DNA from: Herbaspirillum sp. AP02
Lineage (GTDB): Bacteria > Pseudomonadota > Gammaproteobacteria > Burkholderiales > Burkholderiaceae_D
Reading direction: 5' to 3'
Assembly: GCF_015767275.1 (NCBI RefSeq)
Contig: NZ_JADWMY010000001.1
Span: 806,001-870,000 of the forward strand
Length of the DNA: 64,000 bases
A program made the position numbers and the translations under genes. Numbering within the stretch: position 1 is the first letter of the stretch; each line of letters begins with the position of its first letter. Below the pieces are notes generated by a model that was not told the origin of the DNA, ran no database searches, and saw nothing but the letters and a program-made list of their open reading frames with translations. Shown piece after piece: positions 40,978-49,925 of this stretch.

Positions 40978-43476
40978 TCAGGCTTCGCGCAAGGTCTGCA
41001 AAGGGGGACGACGCAACACATGACGCAGTCCGGCCCAGCCGCCCAGTGCCGAGCAGGCCGCGCCCAGCCCCATGCCGGCGACCCACACCAGCGGGCTGAA
41101 GCTCCAGTCGAAATTGAAGACGTAATGCGCCAGCGCCCAGCCGATGCCGGCGGCACCACTGGCCGCCAGCAGTCCGGCCAGCGAACCCACCAGCAGCACT
41201 TCGATGCGCTGCGCCCGCGACAGCTCCTGGCGCGTGGCGCCCAGGGCGCGCAACAGGCCCGCCTCGCGCACCCGCTCGTCCTGCGACCCGGCCAGGGCCG
41301 CATACAGCACCAGTACGCCCGAGCAGAGCGTGAAGAGGAACAGGAACTCCACCGCCGAAATCACCTGCCCCACCACCTCCTGGATCTGGCGCAGCACGCT
41401 GCCGATATCGACCACGGTGAGATTGGGGAAGTCGCGGGTCAGGCGATTGCCCAGGGCTTCCTGCTGCGGAGCCAGATGCACCGCCGTGATCCAGCTCTGC
41501 GGCGTATCGCGCATCAGGGTCGGGTTCAGGATCACGAAGAAGTTGACCCGCAAGGAACCCCACTCCAGCTTGCGCAGGCTGGTCACCGGCGCCTCCACCA
41601 ACTGGCCGGCGATGTCGAATTGCAGGCGATCACCCAACTGGATGCCCAGGGTCTGCGCCAGGCCGCGCTCCACCGAGGCCTCCGGCTGGCGATCGTCGTA
41701 CCAGCGGCCGGCGACGATGCCGTTGCCGGGCGGGATCTCGGCCATGGTGGAGAGGTTGAACTCACGATCGACCAGCCGCTTGGCGCGATCTTCCTGGTAA
41801 TCCGCCGGGTTCACCGGGCGCCCGTTGATCTGCACCAGGCGGCCGCGGATCATCGGATACAGGGCGGCGTCCTTCACCCCGCCCTGCTGCAGCACCTGCT
41901 GCACCGGCTGGCGCTGGTCGGGCTGGATATTGATGATAAAACGATTGGGCGCGTCGGCCGGGGTGGCCTGGCGCCAGGCGCCCACCAGATCGCCACGGAT
42001 GACGGTGAGCAGCAGCAGCGCCATCAAGCCCAGCCCGAGCGCCACCACCTGCATCACAGCGGCCGCCGGACGACGCTGCAGGCCATCGATGGCAAAGCGC
42101 CAGCTCTGGCGATCCACCAGGCCGCGCATGGAACGCAGCGCGCGCAGGCAAAGCCAGGCCACCAATGCGAACAGGCCGAAGCCGCCGAGGAAACCGGCAA
42201 TGGTCAGCAAGCCCAGCTTGAGGTCACCGGCCTGCCACAGCAGCAAGCCAGAAAACACCAGCGTGCCCAACACATAGGTGAGCACCGTCATCGCCTGCGG
42301 TGCGCCCTGGTCGCGCCGGATCACCCGGTTATGCGGCACATTGCGCAACTGCAGGATGGGTGGCAGCGCAAAGCCGACCAGCAACAGCAGTCCGGTGGTC
42401 ACGCCCTGCACCGCCGGTGCCCAGCCCGGCGCCGGCAAGGCAGTCGGCATGAAGCTGCCCAGCCACTGCAGCAGCGCAAAATGCGCGGCAAAGCCGACCA
42501 GCATGCCAATCACGCTGGCGGCCAGGCCGATGACGATGAATTCGGTCAGATACAGCCGCGTCACCTGCGCCTGGGTCAGGCCGAAACAGCGCAGCATGGC
42601 ACAGGCGTCCAGGTGGCGCAGCATGAAGCGGCGCGCCGCCATGGCCACCGCCAGCGCCGCCAGCATGGCCGAGAGCAGGCCCACCAGCGAGAGGAACTGT
42701 TCGGCCCGGTCCAGCGTGGCGCGCATCTCGGGACGACCGTTTTCCAATGACTCCAGGCGCACGCCGCGCAGCTTGTCGGCGTCGATCTGGCGCTCGATCT
42801 GCTTCTGGTAGCGCTGGACCTCCCCGGCCGGGCCGGCGATCAGCAGCCGGTAGGTCACCCGCGAACCGAGCTGCACCAGATGGGTGGCGGCCAGATCGGC
42901 TTCGCCCAGCATCACGCGGGGGGCGAAGTTGACGAAGGCGCTGCCACGGTCCGGTTCCACCGAGATGATGGCGGCGATCTTCAGCGGCAAGTCGCCCAGC
43001 TTGATGGTATCGCCCAGTTTCACGTCCAGTTGTGACAGGATCTGCGGGTCCACCCACACCGTCCCGGGCTGTGGAATGCCTTCGGCCGGCCGGTCGCTGC
43101 CATCAGCGGCGCGCAGCCTGAGCTGCCCGCGCAGCGGATAGCCCGGCGTGACGGCCTTGATGGAAGAGAGCACCGAACGTGCCACATCACCCTCGCCCGC
43201 CAGCGCCATGCTGGGAAAGACCTGGGTCTGGGCCTGCAACAGCCCCTGCTGGCCGGCCTGCTGCACCCATTGCGGCGGCAGCGGCTGGTCGGCCGCCACC
43301 AACAGGTCGGCCCCCAGCAACTGGTGGGCGTCGCGGGCCATGCCGGCCCGCATGCGGTCAACGAAGAAACCCACCGACGACAGGGCCGCCACCGCCACGA
43401 TCAGGGCGATCAGCAGGAAGCGGAGTTCACCGGTACGCCAGTCGCGCAGGGTCATGCGCAATGCTTGTTGGAACAT
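40978..43476 (-). CDS. FtsX-like ABC transporter permease (YbbP type)
   Basis: An 832-aa inner-membrane protein with the duplicated MacB/FtsX layout. There is an N-terminal membrane segment, a large periplasmic domain, then clusters of membrane helices near ~265-500 and again at the C-terminus (FLFLFTLCSGVLVLYAALAG). REAGLLRALGATRQEL is the conserved coupling region. Homologue YbbP works with ATPase YbbA. No ATPase gene is adjacent. Substrate unknown; lipid or lipoprotein handling is usual for the type. Confidence 0.88.
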   Translation of the reverse strand: MFQQALRMTLRDWRTGELRFLLIALIVAVAALSSVGFFVDRMRAGMARDAHQLLGADLLVAADQPLPPQWVQQAGQQGLLQAQTQVFPSMALAGEGDVARSVLSSIKAVTPGYPLRGQLRLRAADGSDRPAEGIPQPGTVWVDPQILSQLDVKLGDTIKLGDLPLKIAAIISVEPDRGSAFVNFAPRVMLGEADLAATHLVQLGSRVTYRLLIAGPAGEVQRYQKQIERQIDADKLRGVRLESLENGRPEMRATLDRAEQFLSLVGLLSAMLAALAVAMAARRFMLRHLDACAMLRCFGLTQAQVTRLYLTEFIVIGLAASVIGMLVGFAAHFALLQWLGSFMPTALPAPGWAPAVQGVTTGLLLLVGFALPPILQLRNVPHNRVIRRDQGAPQAMTVLTYVLGTLVFSGLLLWQAGDLKLGLLTIAGFLGGFGLFALVAWLCLRALRSMRGLVDRQSWRFAIDGLQRRPAAAVMQVVALGLGLMALLLLTVIRGDLVGAWRQATPADAPNRFIINIQPDQRQPVQQVLQQGGVKDAALYPMIRGRLVQINGRPVNPADYQEDRAKRLVDREFNLSTMAEIPPGNGIVAGRWYDDRQPEASVERGLAQTLGIQLGDRLQFDIAGQLVEAPVTSLRKLEWGSLRVNFFVILNPTLMRDTPQSWITAVHLAPQQEALGNRLTRDFPNLTVVDIGSVLRQIQEVVGQVISAVEFLFLFTLCSGVLVLYAALAGSQDERVREAGLLRALGATRQELSRAQRIEVLLVGSLAGLLAASGAAGIGWALAHYVFNFDWSFSPLVWVAGMGLGAACSALGGWAGLRHVLRRPPLQTLREA

Positions 43477-43565
43477 TCAGTGGCCAGGAATAAAAAAGGA
43501 AGAAGAAAATGCGCAGGCCATACCTGCACCATAGCGGGAATACCGATTCCACGCCGCCTGCAGGC

Positions 43566-43916
43566 TCAACGCAACCAGAGCGCCACCAGCCCCACGGCCA
43601 GCAGCACGCAGCCAGCGGTCAACATGCGCAGGCGCGAACGCATGCGGTCCATGGTGGCGACCAGTTGCGCATTCTGCTCGGCCAGGGTGTTGATCAACTG
43701 GCTGGCTTCCAGTTGCTCGGCCTCCAGCTGCCGGATGCGCTGGGCGAACAGTTCGGCATCGCTGGCCGCCGGCATGGCCTCCTGCGCCTCCACCGCCGAC
43801 TTGGCCTTGCGGGTGCGCGACCATAGATCACGTGCGCCCTTGACGATGCCCGGGGTGGCCTGGACCACATCGCCCCAGGGAATCAACTTGATGGCAGACA
43901 ACCAGCTCAATCCCAT
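43566..43916 (-). CDS. Small coiled-coil, tail-anchored membrane protein, unknown
   Basis: A 116-aa protein starting MGLSWLSAIKLIPWGDVV. A helical stretch (AELFAQRIRQLEAEQLEASQ, continuing to ~90) is predicted coiled coil. A C-terminal membrane segment (LTAGCVLLAVGLVALWLR) ends the protein. AAGGAG lies 6 bp upstream of the ATG at 43916. I do not recognise a named family. It lies on the same strand as the permease gene, 89 bp upstream. Confidence 0.75.
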   Translation of the reverse strand: MGLSWLSAIKLIPWGDVVQATPGIVKGARDLWSRTRKAKSAVEAQEAMPAASDAELFAQRIRQLEAEQLEASQLINTLAEQNAQLVATMDRMRSRLRMLTAGCVLLAVGLVALWLR

Positions 43917-44064
43917 ATGTTTCTCCTTTGTCCGCAGGGTCGGGTACGGCTTGTTGCAATTTTCTTGCACGCCTGGGAGAACCGTGACCCCGCACTGTCT
44001 TCTAAGACAGGCAAAATGCAATTCTATCCCGAGCATCCGGTAACCATGATGGAGTTTCCCGACG

Positions 44065-44454
44065 ATGAAAGCCCCCCTGCCCCTGCTGGGCGCCCTGCTG
44101 TTCCTGTGCGCCGGCGCCAGCTACGCCGCCGATTGCAGCAAGGCCGCCACCCAGGCCGAAATGAATGCCTGCGCCTCGCAGACCCTGACCCAGAACGACA
44201 GCGACCTCAATGCCACCTATCTGGCCTACCGCGAGAAGCTGAGCAAGGCCCAGCAGAACCAGCTGCGCGAAGTGCAACTGGCCTGGCTGAAATACCGCGA
44301 CCTGTCCTGCCGGTTCGAGAGCTCCGCCAGCGCCGGCGGTTCGGCGGCCTCGCTGGCCCTGCAGACCTGCCTGGCCGACAAGACCCGGCAGCGCGCCGAT
44401 GAGCTCAAGGCCCTGGCCGGCTGCCAGGAGGGTGACCTGAACTGCGTGCGCTAG
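44065..44454 (+). CDS. LprI-type lysozyme inhibitor (DUF1311)
   Basis: A 129-aa exported protein. The signal peptide MKAPLPLLGALLFLCAGASYA is cleaved before ADCSKAATQAEMNACA. The DUF1311 pattern is seen in LNATYLAYREKLSKAQQNQL and AWLKYRDLSCRFESS, with paired cysteines. Some members inhibit lysozyme in the envelope; that activity here is inferred. GGAG is 11 bp before the ATG. Confidence 0.85.
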   Translation: MKAPLPLLGALLFLCAGASYAADCSKAATQAEMNACASQTLTQNDSDLNATYLAYREKLSKAQQNQLREVQLAWLKYRDLSCRFESSASAGGSAASLALQTCLADKTRQRADELKALAGCQEGDLNCVR

Positions 44455-44533
44455 GCAGTCGCAAACTTTCATGCTGTAATGCTCCCGTCTGAACTTTCAG
44501 ACAGACGAATCCACACTGCCCAGGGAGTATTCA

Positions 44534-44833
44534 ATGAAAAAATTGCTCATCGCCATCACCTCTTTCGCACTGACCGCCCCGCTGCTCGTGGCTAGCCCCG
44601 TCATGGCGGAAAACGCCCAGCAGAACAAGATGAAGCAATGTAATGCGGACGCCACCGCCGCCGGCAAGAAAGGGGACGAGCGCAAGGCCTTCATGTCGTC
44701 CTGCCTGAAGAAGGAGCAGCCCAAGCCGGCCACCCAGCAGGACAAGATGAAGCAGTGCAATGCCGACGCCGCCGGCAAGAAGGGCGATGAGCGCAAGGCC
44801 TTCATGTCGTCGTGTTTGAAAAAGGACAAATGA
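44534..44833 (+). CDS. PsiF-repeat exported protein
   Basis: A 99-aa protein with a signal peptide (MKKLLIAITSFALTAPLLVA...VMA). It carries two copies of the PsiF repeat, each KMKQCNADA followed by GKKGDERKAFMSSCLK. E. coli psiF is phosphate-starvation induced, but I see no convincing Pho box here. AGGGAG lies 8 bp before the ATG. Function unknown. Confidence 0.88.
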   Translation: MKKLLIAITSFALTAPLLVASPVMAENAQQNKMKQCNADATAAGKKGDERKAFMSSCLKKEQPKPATQQDKMKQCNADAAGKKGDERKAFMSSCLKKDK

Positions 44834-44899
44834 AGCTGAAGTGAAGGAAAAGGCAGGCGCAGGCCATTCCATCGGCCTCACCGGCCTGCCCGGATGAAA

Positions 44900-44932
44900 A
44901 AAACCCGCAAGTTTGTGACTTGCGGGTTTTTT
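44900..44932. terminator. Bidirectional terminator between psiF-like and lysE-like genes
   Basis: A 13-bp perfect stem AAAACCCGCAAGT/ACTTGCGGGTTTT with a 5-nt loop and T-run on each strand. Confidence 0.92.
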
Positions 44933-44960
44933 GTTGGGCGCGTGGTCCTGCGCGCGTGGT

Positions 44961-45620
44961 TCAGTGCTGGGTGCGCTTGAAGAAGAACAGTCCCGCGCCC
45001 ACCAGCATCAGCACGCCACCGAAGAAACGGTTCTGCGCCTTGATCGCCTTCTGGCTGCGGAAGAAGCGCTGCAGGCGGCTGGCCGCGAACGCGTAGCCAT
45101 GCATCACCACCAGATCCACCACCACCATGGTCACCGCCAGCACCAGCAATTGCAGCCACAGCGGACGCTGGTGGTCGATGAACTGCGGCAGCACGGCCAC
45201 CATGAAGACGATGCCCTTGGGATTGGTGGCATTGGTCAGGAAGCCGGTCATGCAGCGCTGCCACCAGAGCTGGCCACGATTGGCGCGGGCAGCGGCATTG
45301 GCCGCGTCCAGCGCTTCGCCCTGCTGCTCGGTCGGCACCGGCGCGCGCCATTGCGAGAAACCGAGATAGATCAGATACAGCGCACCGGCCACCTTGATGA
45401 CATTGAAGGCGGTCTCGGAGGCCACCAGCAGCGAACCGACGCCGGCACCGGCGATGACCAGGATCACCACCAGCGCGATCTCCAGCCCGAGGATGGTGGC
45501 GCTGGTGCGGCGCACGCCATAATTGAGACCGTGGCTCATGGACAGGACCGCGCCCGATCCGGGCGAAATGGCGATGACGCATGCAGCAGCGAAGAAAGTG
45601 AACCAGGTCTGATAGTCCAT
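44961..45620 (-). CDS. LysE/RhtB-family amino-acid exporter
   Basis: A 219-aa protein with about six membrane segments. The N-terminal ISPGSGAVLSMSHGLNYGVR matches the LysE motif after the first helix. GALYLIYLGFSQWRAP and TGFLTNATNPKGIVFMVAVLPQF are also typical. It likely exports an amino acid or related metabolite. The substrate cannot be deduced. Confidence 0.9.
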   Translation of the reverse strand: MDYQTWFTFFAAACVIAISPGSGAVLSMSHGLNYGVRRTSATILGLEIALVVILVIAGAGVGSLLVASETAFNVIKVAGALYLIYLGFSQWRAPVPTEQQGEALDAANAAARANRGQLWWQRCMTGFLTNATNPKGIVFMVAVLPQFIDHQRPLWLQLLVLAVTMVVVDLVVMHGYAFAASRLQRFFRSQKAIKAQNRFFGGVLMLVGAGLFFFKRTQH

Positions 45621-45825
45621 GAGGCGCTCGGTGAGGCAAAAAAGTGAAGGTTCTCATTATAAGCACAGCCGCAACGATTGCTTACAAATCCACGATGAAT
45701 TGAAACACTTTGACGTCGTCCTGCACGTCGGCGGCTCGTTATAGGAAGCAAGGCGCAAGGAAATCATCATCGATTACGCAAAATCAAGCGCCGAACGTAA
45801 CAACCACTTTCTAAAGGAAATTGCC

Positions 45826-46143
45826 ATGAAAACCCAATCCGTCATCGTCGCTTCCCTGCTGACCGCGCTGGCCCTGCCGGTGTTTGCCCAGACCGGCGCC
45901 ACCGCACCTGCCACCGCCGCCCCAGCCGCGACCACGGCCGCACCGGCCAAGGCGGAAGCAGGCAAGACCGACACCACGACCAAGACCAAGTCCGAACATC
46001 AGGCCAAGCACAAGAAGGCCGAAAAGAAGGCTGCCACCAAGGCTGAAGGCAAGACCGGAAAGAAGGCGGAAAAGAAGGACGCCGCCGGCAGCGAAGCCAA
46101 GCCGGCCGCTGATGCCGCACCGGCCGCCGCCAAGACCAAGTAA
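45826..46143 (+). CDS. Exported Ala/Lys-rich protein, Asr-like (copy 1)
   Basis: A 105-aa protein: signal peptide MKTQSVIVASLLTALALPVFA-QT, then low-complexity Ala/Thr and Lys/Glu sequence (HQAKHKKAEKKAATKAEGK). Composition resembles acid-shock protein Asr, an intrinsically disordered basic periplasmic protein, but no unique domain is visible. AAAGGAAA lies 6 bp upstream. A paralogue follows 87 bp later. Confidence 0.75.
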   Translation: MKTQSVIVASLLTALALPVFAQTGATAPATAAPAATTAAPAKAEAGKTDTTTKTKSEHQAKHKKAEKKAATKAEGKTGKKAEKKDAAGSEAKPAADAAPAAAKTK

Positions 46144-46230
46144 TCCTGCAGTACACCGTACTACCGATCACTGATACACCTAGCAACGCAGCATCCAAAT
46201 CGATTTCCGTCTCCTTGAAAGGACACCATC

Positions 46231-46482
46231 ATGAACACCAAGACCATCATCGTTGCCTCCCTGCTGTCGGCCCTGACCCTGCCCGTGTTCGCCCAGACCG
46301 GCGCAGCAGCAGCACCGGCCGCCGCCCCGGCCAAGACCGAAGCCGCCAAGGCCGAGGCTGCGCCCAAGGCCAAGCATCACGTGAAGCACAAGAAGTCGGA
46401 AAAGAAGGCCGAAGCCAAGACTGAAAAGAAGGAAGCCACCGGCGAGCAAGCCAAGCCGGCCACCGACGGCGCCAAGAAGTAA
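46231..46482 (+). CDS. Exported Ala/Lys-rich protein, Asr-like (copy 2)
   Basis: An 83-aa paralogue of the preceding gene: signal peptide MNTKTIIVASLLSALTLPVFA-QTG, then APAKTEAAKAEAAPKAKHHV and KHKKSEKKAEAKTEKKEA. Signal peptides and the KHKKxEKKA block align closely with copy 1. AAAGGA precedes the ATG by 8 bp. Confidence 0.75.
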   Translation: MNTKTIIVASLLSALTLPVFAQTGAAAAPAAAPAKTEAAKAEAAPKAKHHVKHKKSEKKAEAKTEKKEATGEQAKPATDGAKK

Positions 46483-46556
46483 GCCGTCTGCAAGGAGCAA
46501 GACCGGGCGCGGCGCATCTTCTGCCACGCCCACCCATGTCAGGGATGACAGGGATG

Positions 46557-46594
46557 CCGCACCCTCGCTAGTAGCCAGGGTGCGGTATTTTTTA
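46557..46594 (+). terminator. Terminator after the Asr-like pair
   Basis: A 9-bp stem CCGCACCCT/AGGGTGCGG with an 11-nt loop, followed by TATTTTTTAT. Confidence 0.82.
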
Positions 46595-46622
46595 TATTGT
46601 TTAGATAATTTGAACCCAACAC

Positions 46623-48041
46623 TCAGTCGGGTTGCCAGCGCAAGGCGATGCGCTCGCCCTGCGTGACGAAACGGGTGCAGTCCATGCCGATGCCGGCGGC
46701 CAGGAGCAAGGTGTCGCCGGCCCATACCAGCGGCAGGTAAGGTCGCTCCCAGGCGGGGACGTCGGCACTCTGGTATTGCTGCTTGAGGCTGCGCGCCGGC
46801 CGGTTGGCCGCCAGTCGGACGCGCTCGCCGCCGCCGCGACCACACACCAGCAAGGATTGCGACCGCAACCAGGCCGGATCGAAGCCTCCCCTGCCATCGG
46901 CGTCAGTATCAGTGCCGACCATGGGCTCGAAATGCAGCGTGCCGTAGAAAGCCGGCACGCGCACCTGGGCCTGGCCTTGCCAGCGCAGTTGCAGGGACTC
47001 GCCCTCCTCCGGCGGCCGGCGGCGCGGGGCCAGGAAAACACGGTCGCGATAGCGGTGGACCTCGCCATCGGGGTGCGAGACACACAATTGCGCCTCGACG
47101 TCGGCCTGCAGCAGTTGACTGCGCATCTCCTGCATCCAGGCTGCCGAGGGCATGCGCATGCCGCGCAGCGCAAACCAGTGGCGCATCAGGTTGAGGAAGC
47201 GCTGCTCGCTCAACTGACGCAGCGCCGGCATGCGCAGATGATCGTCCTGCCGACATTGCTCCAGGTCCGCCTGGGCCACTTCACGCAGCAATTCCTGCGC
47301 GCCCTGGGCATGGCCTGCGGCCCGCGCCAACCGCTGCTGGTAGCCGGGAAAGACCTGGCCCAGCGCCGGCATCACCTGATGACGCAGCGCATTGCGGGCG
47401 TAGCGCGGATCGTGGTTGGATTCATCCTCGACCCAGGTCAGCGACTGTGCCTGCGCGACACTTTCCAGTTGCGCCCGCGTCACGCCCAGCAGGGGCCGCG
47501 CCATCAGGGTATCGGGGTCGCCCAGCAAGCCCGGCGCGGCATTGCAGCGATCCATGCCGGACAGGCCGGCCAGGCCGCTGCCGCGCAGGAGTTGCAGCAG
47601 GACGGTTTCGGCCTGGTCGTCGAGGTGGTGCGCGGTCAGCAAGAGGCGCGCGCCCTGCTGGCGACACAGACGCCCCAACGCGGCATAGCGCGCCAGACGC
47701 GCCGCTTCTTCGACACCGCTGTCGGCGACCTGCTGCAGTTGTACGCGCTCGGCCTGGAAGGACACACCGCGTTCCTCGCAACAAGCTTGCGCATGCGCCA
47801 GCCAGGCATCGGCATGGGGGCTGAGCCCATGATGGACATGCAAGGCCACCAGCCTGCCGCCGCCTTCCTGCGCCCATTCGGCGGCCACCTGCAGCAGCAC
47901 GGTGGAATCCAGACCGCCGCTGTAGGCCACGGCCAGCGTGTCGCGCGTGGCATCGAAGCCGGCACCCGCAAGCGTCGTTTGCAGTGCCTGCTTCAGGGTG
48001 ACCAGAGTCTTGTCGTGGGAAGCGGAAGGATGATCGGACAT
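46623..48041 (-). CDS. tilS: tRNA(Ile)-lysidine synthetase
   Basis: A 472-aa ATP-dependent ligase that converts C34 of the CAU-anticodon tRNA-Ile to lysidine. The PP-loop AYSGGLDSTVLL is near residue 40. HVHHGLSPHADAWL and LTAHHLDDQAETVLLQLLRG follow. A C-terminal TilS substrate-binding region ends the protein (GGERVRLAANRPARSLKQQYQ). The start MSDHPSASHDKT at 48041 avoids overlap with accA; no Shine-Dalgarno is obvious. It follows accA on the same strand. Confidence 0.94.
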   Translation of the reverse strand: MSDHPSASHDKTLVTLKQALQTTLAGAGFDATRDTLAVAYSGGLDSTVLLQVAAEWAQEGGGRLVALHVHHGLSPHADAWLAHAQACCEERGVSFQAERVQLQQVADSGVEEAARLARYAALGRLCRQQGARLLLTAHHLDDQAETVLLQLLRGSGLAGLSGMDRCNAAPGLLGDPDTLMARPLLGVTRAQLESVAQAQSLTWVEDESNHDPRYARNALRHQVMPALGQVFPGYQQRLARAAGHAQGAQELLREVAQADLEQCRQDDHLRMPALRQLSEQRFLNLMRHWFALRGMRMPSAAWMQEMRSQLLQADVEAQLCVSHPDGEVHRYRDRVFLAPRRRPPEEGESLQLRWQGQAQVRVPAFYGTLHFEPMVGTDTDADGRGGFDPAWLRSQSLLVCGRGGGERVRLAANRPARSLKQQYQSADVPAWERPYLPLVWAGDTLLLAAGIGMDCTRFVTQGERIALRWQPD

Positions 48042-48063
48042 GGGAAAGGCAGCGGCTGAAAAG

Positions 48064-48091
48064 ACAAACGCCAGCGAAGCAATCGCTGGCG
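48064..48091 (-). terminator. Hairpin between accA and tilS
   Basis: A 9-bp perfect stem CGCCAGCGA/TCGCTGGCG with a 5-nt loop. The minus-strand tail TTTGTCTTTT is an interrupted T-run, so termination may be partial. Confidence 0.55.
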
Positions 48092-48136
48092 CCTGAACGG
48101 TGGAAGCTGAAACCGGGGGGAAGACTATCCGCCGGC

Positions 48137-49117
48137 TTATTCCGCCGAATTCAATTCCTTGAACTTGCCATAGGCCATCAGCTTTTCGTGACGGGCCGCC
48201 AACAGGTCCTTGGTCTTCATGCCCTGGAACTGGCGCAGCGAATCCGACAGGGCGCGCTTGAGCAGGCCGGCCATCTGCTTGGGATCGCGATGGGCGCCGC
48301 CCAGCGGTTCGTTGACGATCTTGTCGATCAGACCGATGGCCTTGAGGCGATGGGCGGTCAGGCCCAGTGCTTCGGCGGCATCGGCGGCGCGGTCGGCGGT
48401 CTTCCACAGGATGGAAGCGCAACCTTCCGGCGAGATCACCGAGTAGGTCGCATATTGCAGCATCAGCACCTGGTCGCCCACGGCAATGGCCAGCGCGCCG
48501 CCAGAACCACCTTCACCGATGATGGTGGCGATCAGCGGCACCTTCAGTTCGGCCATCACGTACAGGTTGTGACCGATGGCTTCGGACTGGCCGCGCTCTT
48601 CGGCATCGATGCCGGGGAAGGCACCCGGGGTGTCGACGAAGGTGAAGATCGGCAGGCCGAATTTCTCTGCAACCTTCATCAGGCGCATGGCCTTGCGATA
48701 GCCTTCGGGCTTGGGCATGCCGAAGTTGCGCATGGCGCGCTCCTTGGTGTCGCGCCCCTTCTGGTGGCCGATGACCATGCAGGCCTGGCCATTGAAGCGG
48801 GCCAGACCACCGACGATGGACTGGTCGTCGGCGAAGGTGCGGTCACCGTGCAGTTCGTGGAAGTCGGTGAAGCACTCGCGCACGTAGTCCATGGTGTAGG
48901 GACGTTGCGGGTGGCGGGCGATCTGCGACACCTGCCAGGGGGTCAGCTTGGCGTAGATGTCCTTGGTCAGCTGCTGGCTTTTCTTGACCAGGCGCTCGAT
49001 CTCTTCGGAGATGTCGACGGCCGAATCGTCCTGCACAAAACGCAACTCTTCGATCTTGGCATCCAGCTCGGCGATGGCCTGCTCGAAGCCCAGAAAAGTC
49101 GTTGTCGATTTACTCAT
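48137..49117 (-). CDS. accA: Acetyl-CoA carboxylase carboxyltransferase subunit alpha
   Basis: A 326-aa subunit that with AccD transfers CO2 from biotin to acetyl-CoA, the first committed step of fatty-acid synthesis. It has [58 protein letters not shown], and [11 protein letters not shown]. The ATG at 49117 ([13 protein letters not shown]) has AAGGAA 4-5 bp upstream. Confidence 0.97.
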   Translation of the reverse strand: MSKSTTTFLGFEQAIAELDAKIEELRFVQDDSAVDISEEIERLVKKSQQLTKDIYAKLTPWQVSQIARHPQRPYTMDYVRECFTDFHELHGDRTFADDQSIVGGLARFNGQACMVIGHQKGRDTKERAMRNFGMPKPEGYRKAMRLMKVAEKFGLPIFTFVDTPGAFPGIDAEERGQSEAIGHNLYVMAELKVPLIATIIGEGGSGGALAIAVGDQVLMLQYATYSVISPEGCASILWKTADRAADAAEALGLTAHRLKAIGLIDKIVNEPLGGAHRDPKQMAGLLKRALSDSLRQFQGMKTKDLLAARHEKLMAYGKFKELNSAE

Positions 49118-49264
49118 TGTGTTCCTTTTCAACAAGTCCGTTCATCGGCGGGAGGCCGCCCCGTTGCGGGTTGCGGCGTGATGGTCCCGGATAAATCGGT
49201 TTGCCTTAAATCTTGAGAGGAGCGGAGTATACACCAGAGGCATCCGCGCCCTCTTCCCCTTGGA

Positions 49265-49924
49265 TCAATAATCGGATGGCAGCGGGTCCAGGCTGCGCCA
49301 CAGGTACCAGGTGGCCACGGTGCGCCACGGTTCCCAGTTCGCGGCGACCTCGCGCGCATCGCTGCGCGAAACCGGCTCGCCCGAGAAATAACTGTTGCTG
49401 ATGCCCTTGAGCAATCCCAGGTCATCCAGCGGCAGCACATTCGGGCGCAGCAGATTAAATATCAAAAACATCTCGGCTGTCCAGCGGCCGATGCCGCGAA
49501 TCTGGATCATCTCGGCAATGACGGCTTCGTCTTCCATCTCCGCCCATTTGTCGGGATGTACCGTCTTGGCCTTGAAATGGGCCGCCAGGTCCAGGATGTA
49601 TTCGGCCTTGCGCTTGGACAGGCCGCAGGCGGCGAGCGCCTCCGGACCGGTACGAATCACCTGGCCCGGCGTGCAGCGCGGGCAGGCTTCCAGGAAGCGC
49701 TGCCAGACCGCATTGGCGGCCTTGGTCGAAATCTGCTGGCCGATCACCGAACGCGCCAGGGTCGTGAAGGCATCGCCCCGCACCGTCAATTGCAGGTCCC
49801 CGAACTGCGGGATGAGCTTGCGCATGATGCGGTCGCGCTTCATCAGCTCGGCCTTGGCCTCTTCCCAGTAGGCCGGAACGATCAGGCTGGGATCGACGTC
49901 GCTGGCTTTTCGGTTGGTATTCAA
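49265..49924 (-). CDS. HhH-GPD DNA-3-methyladenine glycosylase
   Basis: A 219-aa base-excision glycosylase of the AlkA superfamily. It has IGQQISTKAANAVWQRF, the helix-hairpin-helix IRGIGRWTAEMFLIF, and the catalytic Asp region PNVLPLDDLGLLKG. It lacks the N-terminal extra domain of E. coli AlkA, so it is the short form. It removes alkylated purines. It begins 1 bp after cysS ends and is surely co-transcribed with it. Confidence 0.92.
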   Translation of the reverse strand: MNTNRKASDVDPSLIVPAYWEEAKAELMKRDRIMRKLIPQFGDLQLTVRGDAFTTLARSVIGQQISTKAANAVWQRFLEACPRCTPGQVIRTGPEALAACGLSKRKAEYILDLAAHFKAKTVHPDKWAEMEDEAVIAEMIQIRGIGRWTAEMFLIFNLLRPNVLPLDDLGLLKGISNSYFSGEPVSRSDAREVAANWEPWRTVATWYLWRSLDPLPSDY

Positions 49925-49925
49925 A

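Noticed and set aside
44464-44502. AACTTTCA repeats and GTCTG/CAGAC palindrome before the PsiF-like gene as a Pho box
   Set aside because: The 7-4-7 arrangement of PhoB sites is not met; spacing between the CTTTCAT and CTGTAAT units is 1 bp.
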